A stretch of DNA of 22,672 nucleotides from positions 1 to 22,672 of the forward strand of contig DBPX01000008.1 of NCBI GenBank assembly GCA_002305045.1. Direction: 5' to 3'. Positions 16,622-22,672 of this stretch are shown piece by piece. Source of the stretch: Ruminococcus sp. UBA1409. Its GTDB lineage: Bacteria; Bacillota; Clostridia; Oscillospirales; Ruminococcaceae. Both the position numbers and the translations under genes were made by a program. Positions within the stretch are counted from its first letter, which is position 1; each line of letters starts with the position of its first letter. The notes beneath the pieces are model-generated. The model was not told where the DNA came from. It did no database searches and worked only from the letters and a program-made list of their open reading frames with translations.

Positions 16622-16650
16622 ATTATAACACTTTAATAATCTCTTGTAAA
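16622..16650 (-). promoter_or_regulatory. Promoter of the FN3 gene
   Basis: Minus strand: -35 TTTACA (16645-16650), 17-bp spacer, -10 TATAAT (16622-16627), about 30 nt before the ATG. Confidence 0.8.
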
Positions 16651-16699
16651 TAGATTGATAATTATTTTTTCAAAAAATTAATCAATTATTAATCTCCCA

Positions 16700-16728
16700 T
16701 TGAAATCCAACGCAAAAAGTGTTACACT
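16700..16728 (+). promoter_or_regulatory. Promoter of galactose mutarotase
   Basis: -35 TTGAAA (16700-16705), 17-bp spacer, -10 TACACT (16723-16728), about 60 nt before the GTG start at 16796. It is divergent from the FN3 promoter with about 50 bp between the -35 boxes. Confidence 0.7.
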
Positions 16729-16795
16729 GAATATACAACTTGGATGTGTGAAAAATTGCAGGACCAAAAAATATTTTTTTGAAAGGAGAAGAACT

Positions 16796-17857
16796 GTGAC
16801 TAGGATTGAAAGAAGATGCTTCGGGCATCTTGCAACCGGCGAGGAGGTCGGTCTTTACACCCTGACCAACCAAAGCGGAGCCTTTGTCGAGATAATCGAG
16901 CTGGGAGGAGCTATCCGCTCCATTGTCGTCCCCGACAAAAACGGCAGGCTTACCGATGTCGCCCTCGGCTACGACTCCGTAGAGGACTATGAGAAGCAGG
17001 ACAAGTATGTCGGTGCGCTTATCGGAAGGCACGGCAACCGTCTAGAGGACGCCAAGGTCAGGATTAAAAAAAGGGTTTATCACCTTGCCAAAAACGACGG
17101 CAGGAACAACCTCCACGGCGGAAATCAGGGCTTTGACAAGAAGCTCTGGCGCAGCGAGATAGACGGCGAGAAGCTCAGGCTTTACTACACCTCGCCTGAC
17201 ATGGAGGAGGGCTTCCCGGGTACGCTTGAGGTATGCGTTACCTACTCCTTTACCGACGACAACGCCCTTGTCATCGACTACAAGGCTAAAAGCGACGCCG
17301 ACACCGTCTGCAATCTGACTAATCACTGCTACTTCAACCTGGAGGGTCAGGGCAGCGGAAAGATAATCTGGCACTCCCTAAAAATCAACGCCAGCCACTT
17401 CACCGTCGGAAACTCTGAGTGCCTGCCCACCGGCTATGTAGCCAAGGTCGAGGGCACGCCGCTAGACTTCACAAGCTTTAAGACCATAGCCGACAGGATT
17501 TACGACAAGCATGAGCAGCTCGTCTTTGCCGGCGGCTACGACCACAACTACTGTCCCGACGGAAGCGGCTTCAGGGAGATGGCGGTCCTAAAGGCTCTAA
17601 AGAGCGGAATTGTCATGAAGGTATATTCCGACCTTCCCGGAATCCAGTTCTACTCCGGCAACTCCCTGGACGGCAAGCCTCCCTACGGAAAGGGCGGCGT
17701 CCCGATAGAAAAGAGAACGGGGCTCTGCCTTGAAACTCAGTTCTATCCCAACGCCATGAAGTACGACAACTTTGAAAAGCCGTATCTTGCCGCCGGCGAG
17801 GAGTACAGGCATATAACCGTCTACAGCTTCGGCGTGGAACAGCCCTACGAAAGGTGA
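16796..17857 (+). CDS. galM: Galactose mutarotase (aldose 1-epimerase)
   Basis: 353 aa, typical GalM length. It interconverts alpha and beta anomers of galactose and related sugars in the cytoplasm. Substrate-binding GRHGNRLEDA (78-87) and NNLHGG (104-109) are followed by the catalytic acid His in NLTNHCYFNL (His-177), the sugar-binding Asp in GYDHNYC (Asp-249) and the catalytic base Glu in GLCLETQFYPNA (Glu-313). The frame is open 32 codons upstream to an ATG at 16700, but that ATG lies in the -35 box; the GTG at 16796 has AAAGGAG 7 nt upstream and begins the family's usual N-terminus. No Leloir-pathway genes are adjacent. The stop is followed directly by hairpin repeats and, about 380 nt on, a T-run terminator. 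Confidence 0.94.
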   Translation: MTRIERRCFGHLATGEEVGLYTLTNQSGAFVEIIELGGAIRSIVVPDKNGRLTDVALGYDSVEDYEKQDKYVGALIGRHGNRLEDAKVRIKKRVYHLAKNDGRNNLHGGNQGFDKKLWRSEIDGEKLRLYYTSPDMEEGFPGTLEVCVTYSFTDDNALVIDYKAKSDADTVCNLTNHCYFNLEGQGSGKIIWHSLKINASHFTVGNSECLPTGYVAKVEGTPLDFTSFKTIADRIYDKHEQLVFAGGYDHNYCPDGSGFREMAVLKALKSGIVMKVYSDLPGIQFYSGNSLDGKPPYGKGGVPIEKRTGLCLETQFYPNAMKYDNFEKPYLAAGEEYRHITVYSFGVEQPYER

Positions 17858-17944
17858 GGCTCGCTTCACAGTGAAATTTGTCCTGCGGCAGTGAAATTTG
17901 CCGCAGGCGAAGCCCCCTGCCCTAGCTTGATAAGGAGGCGGGCT

Positions 17945-18107
17945 TACGCAAAGTGAGCTGTCAGCTTAGCTGACCGATTGATTGCCGGCTGGGTCTTGCA
18001 AAAGCCTGACGCCCATTCGCCTCCTAGGATACAGCAGGAGGCTGTCCTGCCTGCTAACCGGCAATCACTCCGCCACGGCTGACGACGTGGCGGGCTCACT
18101 TTGCGTA
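17945..18107 (+). repeat. Four-way-junction inverted-repeat element, copy B
   Basis: 163 bp with perfect 14-bp terminal inverted repeats TACGCAAAGTGAGC (17945-17958) and GCTCACTTTGCGTA (18094-18107). Left hairpin GTCAGC-TTA-GCTGAC, right hairpin CCGCCACG-loop-CGTGGCGG, central stem GATTGCCGG (17980-17988)/CCGGCAATC (18058-18066) with an inner GCCTCCT/AGGAGGC hairpin. Same orientation as copy C. It is identical to C over 50 bp at 17917-17966, which includes 28 bp outside the terminal repeat. Confidence 0.88.
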
Positions 18108-18236
18108 TCCGGGGCGGTTTAGCTTTGTAGGATGGAGGGGAATCCGCCTGACGGCAATGAAGCTGCTTCACAGCTAAGCTTCGACGCCGTGAAGCTCTTT
18201 GCAGCGATATTCGCCTGATGGCAGATGAAAATATTT

Positions 18237-18272
18237 GGGACGCTCTCTTTACCCAAGGGAGCGCCCTTTTTT
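18237..18272 (+). terminator. Terminator between galM and the beta-helix gene
   Basis: GGG (18237-18239) plus CGCTC (18241-18245), with a bulged A, pair with GAGCG (18259-18263) plus CCC (18264-18266), followed by six Ts (18267-18272) on the plus strand. On the minus strand it abuts the stop of the beta-helix gene and is followed by AAATATTTT, so it may work in both directions, more weakly on that side. Confidence 0.8.
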
Positions 18273-18273
18273 G

Positions 18274-21147
18274 CTATTCCACCGTCACCCTGGCGTCAGA
18301 CTGGGAGAGGATATTTCCCTCGCCGTCTACAACCGTGAGAATATATATACCCTTATTCTCGGGGGCGGTGATGCCCTCAGCCAAGCCGGAGGTCCTTGAC
18401 TGCGAGGGGTCTGTCTCGTCAAACGCCGAGAGTCCCGACGGCGCAAGCCAGATTACCAAATCGGAGTCGTTTAGCATCCTTGCAAAGTTCACCGCTCCTC
18501 CGGGAGCTACCGTTATATCCTCCGCCAAAAGCTTATTCGCCTCGGTGACATGGGTCGTGAAGCTTATGGACTCCGAGCCGTCTGAGGTCTCGAGCGTCCA
18601 CTCGCCAGCCTCGCTGATGCTGACTACCGACTCCGCCGGAGTGCCGTTGAGGACTGCGCCTACGCCCTCCCCTACGGTGATTTCAAGCGGCTTTTTCTCG
18701 CTGACGCTGTAGCTTCCGCCGTCGGATATGCTAAAGGCCGAATCCCTCTCGCCGGCATAGACGGTAAACTCGCCCTCGCCGGAGCAGCTTCCGTCGGCGT
18801 AGACTATATAAAGCTTGTACTCGCCGGGAGTATCGGGGACCTTTATTGACTTCTCGTTTCCGGCGGCGCAGGTCATGGTAGGACCTAGCGCAAGCTCCTT
18901 GGTACCAGAAGGCGCCAGCCAGACGGTATCCTCCGGGTCAAGAAGCCCTCTTCTCGGGACATCCTCGCCGCAGGTTATGCTTATGTTTGCCGCAAGCTCG
19001 TAGTAATCGTCCGGCATGACATCCTTTGAAACCATGTGGACATATTCGTCCTCTAGACCTGAGTAAAGAACGACCTCGTAGCCCTCTAGCGGCCAGATAT
19101 AGTCGCTGTTTACATACTGCTCGACGGTGCAGTTTGGCGCTGTGGTCTCGGAGCGGTCGGTGTTCGAGAAGCCGTTTGTGACTATGCAGTCGTGCTTTCT
19201 CATCCAGTCGTTAAGCTCGTAGACATTCCTTATTATGTTGGTGACGACATTGTGGTCGAACTTAATGAAGGCGCTGCCCTCGTCCGGGTGGAAGCCGTTT
19301 ACCATCCTGGAGCCGTTTGCCTGAGTGGGGGCACGGAAGCAGTTTATATAGTTGTAGCTCATCTCGCTGGACTCGCTCCAATCCTCGTTGCCCTGCTGTC
19401 CCAGAGTGTAGATGCCTCCCGCGTCCTGAAGCACCGAGCATATCTCCTCGACACGGTTGTAGTTGACATGGTTAAATCTCGAGGTGGTCGTCGGCTGACC
19501 GGGAAGCTGGGACTCCTCGGTGCCGTCAAAGTTGCACCAGCCCCAGCCTATGCTCATTCCGCTGTAGGAGCATTTGTAGACAAAGTTGTGCTCCACGGTA
19601 AGATTATAGGTGAAAAATGTGGTTATCGGGGAGTTTCCCGGGAAGAAATAGCAGTTTTCCAAAAGATAGTTGTTCTTTATGGTGATATTCTTGGGGACAG
19701 CCTCTGTGCCCTTGGGGAACTTCTCCTTGTCAGGTCCTGCCGAGGTCTCGCTCACCCTCTGCTCTTCGGTGTCGTTTTCGTAGATGTGCTGCAGATGTCC
19801 GACGGTTATTCCTCCTCCGCCGGTATAGGCTATGAGGTTGCCGATTATATCACAGTCGTAGACATCGTTCTCAAGATGGATTCCAAGATATCCTGTGGAC
19901 TCGAAGCCTCCGTTTATAAAGTCGACATCGTGTGCGCTCGAGACATGGACCGCCGCCGGTGCGACATCAAAGGACCTGTACAAATCGTTGTGCCAGAACA
20001 GGTCGGAGAACTTGGTGTGAATGGTACAGCCCTGGGTCGTGGCGTTGCCGTAGGAGCCGTCAAGCTCGTAAAGATTCCAGTCGGAATAGGCAAATGTAAG
20101 CCCGTCGAAGATGATATGCTCGGCGTACTTCTTCCCCGGCTCGCTTCCTGAGACCTCCACAAGCTTTTCAAGCCTCGGTATTACTACCTCCGCCGTGGCT
20201 AGGTCCTCTCCCTCTCTTGGGATGTAGTACAGCGTCGAGCCTGCCTGGTCGAAGTAGAACTCGCCCTCCTCCTCAAGCCACTCGAACACATTTATAATGT
20301 CGTTTTTGGCTGTCGGATTATAGCCGGTGTTCCAGCCTAAATTCTGTGCGACTGCGGCGTAGGGCATCTGAAGCTCCACCCTTATGTCCCCGCTGTCGGT
20401 GAGCCTTAGGCTGTCCGCACAGACGGTAGCCTTCACCCATGTCGAGCCGGACTCAAGCTCGATGTTTCTAGGATTTTTTGTATTCTCGGACAGCCCGAGC
20501 GTCCCGGGGAGGACAACCGCAGACTTTATGCCGTCCTGCGAAATCCACGCCCATTCCGCCTGCCCCGCCGTGACAGAATAGTAGCCAAGCGCAGCCACGG
20601 GGTCGGCTGACCGCCTCGTCATTGCGGCACGGGTGCCGTTTACATATATAGCACGGAGCTTTGCATCCCGGTTAAGAGTCGCCTTATAGGCTACAAGACC
20701 GTCGCTGAGCCAGTCGACCTCGTCTGCAACCTCCCACTCGCCCTCGAAGATATCCCCTCCGCTTATAACAGGCTCGGCTCCGGGTGCGGCACGGTAGATG
20801 ACCCTTGAGGTCTCGGTGCCGGAGTCCTCCTCGTCAAAGACAAGGGTGCTTTCGAGCTGGTAAAACCCGTCCGCTATGAGGACAACGATGTCCCCTCCCT
20901 TTTTGGACATATCCCTGACATGCTCCTTAGCTCTGCCTATCGTGGCATAGGGGCTTTCCTGCGAGCCGTCGCCGTCCGAGTCGCTTCCCTCCGGCGAGAC
21001 ATAAACATACCTCTCGGGGAGGTTCTCCCGGTCGGAATCGGCGCTCGAGCATCCGGCAAGAGCCGTAAAAAGCATCAGCGCCGCTAAAAGCAGTGCTCCC
21101 AGTTTGAAAAATAGCCTTCTTTCGGCATGGCAGTTGACTCTATTCAT
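18274..21147 (-). CDS. Large lipoprotein with right-handed parallel beta-helix domain
   Basis: 957 aa from ATG 21147, which has AAAGGAG 7 nt upstream; the open frame reaches 21219 but lacks a ribosome site there. The signal peptide ends in the lipobox L-A-G-C, lipidated Cys at residue 33. YVYVSPEGSDSDGDG...SPYATIGRAKEHVR just after it is the opening typical of DUF1565-like/pectate-lyase-like beta-helix proteins. The middle carries helix rungs such as HIIFDGLTFAYSDW, VDFINGGFESTGYLGIHLENDVYDCDIIGN, NITIKNNYLLENCYF and NLTVEHNFVYKCSYSG, with Asn/His-rich turns. The C-terminal ~250 residues look like beta-sandwich modules (PGEYKLYIVYADGS, AGEWTLETSDGS). Such proteins are often surface glycoside hydrolases or polysaccharide lyases; no catalytic residues can be assigned here, so activity is unproven. 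Confidence 0.85.
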   Translation of the reverse strand: MNRVNCHAERRLFFKLGALLLAALMLFTALAGCSSADSDRENLPERYVYVSPEGSDSDGDGSQESPYATIGRAKEHVRDMSKKGGDIVVLIADGFYQLESTLVFDEEDSGTETSRVIYRAAPGAEPVISGGDIFEGEWEVADEVDWLSDGLVAYKATLNRDAKLRAIYVNGTRAAMTRRSADPVAALGYYSVTAGQAEWAWISQDGIKSAVVLPGTLGLSENTKNPRNIELESGSTWVKATVCADSLRLTDSGDIRVELQMPYAAVAQNLGWNTGYNPTAKNDIINVFEWLEEEGEFYFDQAGSTLYYIPREGEDLATAEVVIPRLEKLVEVSGSEPGKKYAEHIIFDGLTFAYSDWNLYELDGSYGNATTQGCTIHTKFSDLFWHNDLYRSFDVAPAAVHVSSAHDVDFINGGFESTGYLGIHLENDVYDCDIIGNLIAYTGGGGITVGHLQHIYENDTEEQRVSETSAGPDKEKFPKGTEAVPKNITIKNNYLLENCYFFPGNSPITTFFTYNLTVEHNFVYKCSYSGMSIGWGWCNFDGTEESQLPGQPTTTSRFNHVNYNRVEEICSVLQDAGGIYTLGQQGNEDWSESSEMSYNYINCFRAPTQANGSRMVNGFHPDEGSAFIKFDHNVVTNIIRNVYELNDWMRKHDCIVTNGFSNTDRSETTAPNCTVEQYVNSDYIWPLEGYEVVLYSGLEDEYVHMVSKDVMPDDYYELAANISITCGEDVPRRGLLDPEDTVWLAPSGTKELALGPTMTCAAGNEKSIKVPDTPGEYKLYIVYADGSCSGEGEFTVYAGERDSAFSISDGGSYSVSEKKPLEITVGEGVGAVLNGTPAESVVSISEAGEWTLETSDGSESISFTTHVTEANKLLAEDITVAPGGAVNFARMLNDSDLVIWLAPSGLSAFDETDPSQSRTSGLAEGITAPENKGIYILTVVDGEGNILSQSDARVTVE

Positions 21148-21209
21148 TCTTCCACTCCTTTGATTTTGCTGTGATTTTTGCTGGTGAGGCACAGTCCGCC
21201 TCCCAGACG

Positions 21210-21238
21210 ATTGTATCACTTAGAAAGCTTATTTGCAA
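21210..21238 (-). promoter_or_regulatory. Promoter of the beta-helix lipoprotein gene
   Basis: Minus strand: -35 TTGCAA (21233-21238), 17-bp spacer, -10 TACAAT (21210-21215), leader about 55-60 nt. Confidence 0.75.
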
Positions 21239-21378
21239 TAGAATCTTACAATATATCATTAGCTTCTTTGCTTTAATCAGTCTTTTTGCGCTCCGAGACG
21301 GAAAAGGCACTCCTTGCGGCAGGTGAGGCTGCCTGACGGCAGCGATACCTCTGCCCTAGCTTGATAAGGAGGCGGGCT

Positions 21379-21540
21379 TACGCAAAGTGAGCTGTCAGCT
21401 ATGCTGACCGATTGATTGCCGGCTAGGTCTTGCAAGAGCCTGACGCCCATGCACCTCCTAAGATACAGCAGGAGGCTGTTTTACCCGCTAACCGGCAATC
21501 CATCCGCCACGGCTGACGCCGTGGCGGCTCACTTTGCATG
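21379..21540 (+). repeat. Four-way-junction inverted-repeat element, copy C
   Basis: 162 bp; left terminal repeat TACGCAAAGTGAGC (21379-21392), right GCTCACTTTGC (21527-21537) followed by ATG instead of GTA, so the outermost bases have drifted. Left hairpin GTCAGC-TAT-GCTGAC, right hairpin CCGCCACGGC-TGAC-GCCGTGGCGG (fully paired), central GATTGCCGG/CCGGCAATC, inner CCTCCT/AGGAGG. Identical to copy B over 21351-21400, which starts 28 bp outside the terminal repeat. Confidence 0.88.
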
Positions 21541-21628
21541 GGGAGCCTTCTGACCGTGAGAGCAGCTAAGCGGATTGTAGGGACAGCTCGGTTTTCGCAG
21601 GTGGCTTGGCTCAAATCCTAAGGACGGC

Positions 21629-21664
21629 AAAAAATAAGCCGGAGCAGGACAAGCCTGCTCCGGC
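21629..21664 (-). terminator. Strong terminator of unknown transcript
   Basis: Perfect 11-bp stem GCCGGAGCAGG (21638-21648)/CCTGCTCCGGC (21654-21664) with a 5-nt loop; on the minus strand it runs into TTATTTTTTG. No credible gene ends just upstream of it on that strand. It may be a leftover from before the GNAT cassette arrived, or a back-up terminator for GNAT. Confidence 0.85.
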
Positions 21665-21768
21665 GTGGAAGGGGTGGACACTTTAGATACCTTTTCATCC
21701 CTGATTATCCCTCGCAAACACATAACAGCTTGAGCTGTATCAGAGCTCTCCATCCATTTAAGATATAT

Positions 21769-21813
21769 AAAGAAAACGTACGGTTTAAGCTTTGTTTAAA
21801 CTGTACGTTTTGT
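21769..21813 (-). terminator. AT-rich palindromic terminator after the GNAT gene
   Basis: A 29-bp palindrome at 21778-21806: GTACGGTTTAAG and TTTAAACTGTAC with two G-T-type mismatches, flanked by GAAAAC/GTTTTG. On the minus strand it is followed by GTTTTCTTT. Its reverse complement matches the palindrome at 22561-22589 at 27 of 29 positions. Confidence 0.75.
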
Positions 21814-21897
21814 GAAAGGATTATGGAAAAGATATTATTCGCAATTCATCCGGTGGCTTTGAACCCTTGCAGATGGGATTACACTCATCATTTGAAA

Positions 21898-22488
21898 TCA
21901 CATTAATTCTTTTTTCATAATTATAGTCTCACCATGTTCTGATATTTTGCGGAATCCTGCTTTTTCATATAAACGGATAGGACCTGCACAGTCCCATTCA
22001 TATCTCTCGCTGCGTTTGACGGGAAACCCTACCACTGATTCATACTTGTTTGTCTTTGCATCAAAGATGACTTTATTTAAAAGAGCAGTGGCTATACCTT
22101 TACCTCTGTATTCAGGAGCTATTTCAAAGCAAACAACAGCAATTTCACGTTTGGGTATGGGAGAATAAAAAAGAACATCATAGTATGGTTCGCTTGGAAA
22201 GTTCGCTCTATCATTAGCATTGCACCAGCCAACAGATATGCCATCAACATACGCTAAATATCCACAAAGCGCACCAGTTTCAATTTGTTTCTTAGCTACA
22301 TTTTTACACAGCAAACCAGGATCAATACCGCGAGTATCCTCCATCAATTTTTCCCCTTGCTCTTTTGACAATTGATACATCTGACAATAACATCTGTAAG
22401 GAGAATTGTCAGTAAAAGCACGATTGTCAAAAAAATCAAAATAATCTGCTGATAGTTCCGCTGTAAGCTTTTTAATAGTTATTTCCAT
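21898..22488 (-). CDS. GNAT-family N-acetyltransferase
   Basis: 196 aa from ATG 22488. The acetyl-CoA-binding motif A is clear: FEIAPEYRGKGIATALLNKV (about 121-140), with motif B region IRLYEKAGFRKISEHG (171-186). Substrate unknown; members acetylate small molecules, antibiotics or proteins, and nothing here favours a resistance role. The ATG at 22488 has AGGGAG a short 4 nt upstream; an ATG at 22503 (201 aa) is possible but has no clear ribosome site. The gene is visibly AT-rich, with codons such as AAA, ATT, GAT and TTT, unlike its GC-richer neighbours, and it is bracketed by two nearly identical palindromes in inverted orientation next to tRNA-Tyr. Recent transfer is likely (inference). 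Confidence 0.88.
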   Translation of the reverse strand: MEITIKKLTAELSADYFDFFDNRAFTDNSPYRCYCQMYQLSKEQGEKLMEDTRGIDPGLLCKNVAKKQIETGALCGYLAYVDGISVGWCNANDRANFPSEPYYDVLFYSPIPKREIAVVCFEIAPEYRGKGIATALLNKVIFDAKTNKYESVVGFPVKRSERYEWDCAGPIRLYEKAGFRKISEHGETIIMKKELM

Positions 22489-22555
22489 GACACTCCCTAC
22501 CATTCCATTTCATACAATATACATAATTTCTATCATAATTATATCATACAAAATG

Positions 22556-22593
22556 AAAAAGTACAGTTTAAACAAAGTTTAAACTGTACTTTT
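22556..22593 (-). terminator. Palindromic terminator of tRNA-Tyr
   Basis: A perfect palindrome at 22561-22589, GTACAGTTTAAAC and GTTTAAACTGTAC around AAA, lies between AAAAA and TTTTT runs, so it can terminate in both directions. It begins 4 nt after the tRNA CCA end. The inverted near-copy lies at 21778-21806. Confidence 0.85.
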
Positions 22594-22672
22594 TGGTGGG
22601 AGAGGATGGATTCGGACCATCGAAGCTAAATAGCAACAGATTTACAGTCTGCCCCCTTTGGCCACTCGGGAA
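22594..22672 (-). tRNA. tRNA-Tyr (GTA), 5' acceptor strand outside the window
   Basis: Read on the minus strand: CCA encoded at 22594-22596, acceptor CTCTCCC, T-arm GATGG/CCATC with loop TCCGAAT, a long class II variable arm (GTTGCTATTTAGCTTC), and an anticodon stem-loop AGACTGTAAATCT with anticodon GTA (22643-22645). Only the ~7-nt 5' acceptor strand is missing. It precedes the GNAT cassette in transcription order. Confidence 0.92.

Larger units (their letters stand above)
17858..18273. other. Convergent intergenic region made of nested palindromes
   Basis: No gene. Starting at the galM stop, an outer stem (17858-17864 with 17907-17914, one bulge) encloses TTCAC-A-GTGAA (17865-17875) and a 9-bp hairpin CCTGCGGCA (17882-17890)/TGCCGCAGG (17899-17907), a possible three-way junction. 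Element copy B follows. To its right, ACGGC (18151-18155)/GCCGT (18186-18190) encloses GAAGC (18159-18163)/GCTTC (18178-18182), itself around AGCTG/CAGCT (18161-18175), and GCGA-TAT-TCGC lies at 18204-18214. The region ends with the terminator at 18237-18272. Confidence 0.7.
21148..21897. other. Gene-free stretch with element copy C and two terminators
   Basis: 750 bp without a supportable gene. It holds the beta-helix promoter (21210-21238), a GCTGCC-TGAC-GGCAGC hairpin (about 21329-21344), element copy C (21379-21540), a strong minus-strand terminator (21629-21664) with no recognisable gene feeding it, and the AT-rich palindromic terminator of the GNAT gene (21778-21806). A 74-codon minus-strand open frame at 21529-21753 reads straight through the first terminator and the end of copy C and is not credible as a gene. 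Nothing was recognised in 21665-21770 or 21813-21897. Confidence 0.7.

Noticed and set aside
16700..16795. 32-codon N-terminal extension of galactose mutarotase
   Set aside because: It would start inside the promoter -35 box and has no ribosome site, while GTG 16796 has one.
13590..21540. CRISPR array made of the repeated GCAAAGTGAGC/GCTCACTTTGC units
   Set aside because: The repeats are inverted pairs kilobases apart, not regularly spaced direct repeats, and there are no cas genes.
21529..21753. 74-codon minus-strand frame near copy C
   Set aside because: It translates through a perfect terminator hairpin and the end of the repeat, with no ribosome site or known domain.
21845..21872. T-loop-like GGGTTCAAAGCC on the minus strand as a tRNA remnant
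   Set aside because: No matching acceptor or anticodon arm around it and the T-loop deviates from consensus.

Overview
The window looks like a chromosome segment of a Gram-positive, low-to-moderate-GC Firmicute, most probably a clostridial gut-type organism (Oscillospirales/Ruminococcus-like; inference). The reasons are strong AGGAGG-type ribosome binding sites, sigma-A promoters with 17-bp spacers, frequent TTG/GTG starts, and the gene content: a YqhQ/DUF1385-prmC pair, a PhoP/PhoR-type two-component pair, an LtaS-family enzyme, a CotH-kinase protein, a YitT protein and lipoproteins. No phage, IS transposase, CRISPR array or rRNA gene was seen.

Layout. 1-161: end of a tRNA-Phe, a complete tRNA-Gly and a terminator. 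162-901: about 740 bp of GC-rich sequence with no convincing gene but dense nested inverted repeats. 902-6244 (minus): a five-gene operon read lipoprotein, response regulator, histidine kinase, DUF1385 membrane protein, prmC, driven by a consensus promoter at 6301-6329. 6410-7768 (minus): citrate synthase with its own promoter and terminator. 7974-12457 (minus): an LtaS-family membrane sulfatase-fold enzyme downstream of a large secreted CotH-kinase protein. 12634-13500 (plus): YitT-family membrane protein. 13920-16589 (minus): secreted protein of about nine fibronectin type III domains. 16796-17857 (plus): galactose mutarotase. 18274-21147 (minus): large parallel-beta-helix lipoprotein. 21898-22488 (minus): AT-rich GNAT acetyltransferase that looks acquired. 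22594-22672 (minus): tRNA-Tyr, cut by the window edge.

The most unusual content is not protein-coding. Three copies (13590-13750, 17945-18107, 21379-21540) of a ~162-bp imperfectly conserved element lie in the intergenic gaps. Each has near-perfect 11-14 bp terminal inverted repeats, two subterminal hairpins whose loops vary while stems are kept, and a central stem, so each could fold as a four-way junction. One copy is inverted relative to the other two, with its two side hairpins swapped accordingly. Two copies also share 28 bp outside the terminal repeat, and all three gaps carry further nested mini-hairpins. Together with the structured 200-850 region this suggests a lineage-specific family of structured intergenic repeats, either a non-autonomous mobile element or an RNA element.

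The proteins lean to the envelope: surface sensing (lipoprotein plus two-component system), polymer synthesis (LtaS family), and secreted or anchored proteins (CotH, FN3, beta-helix). Galactose mutarotase and citrate synthase supply central carbon functions.
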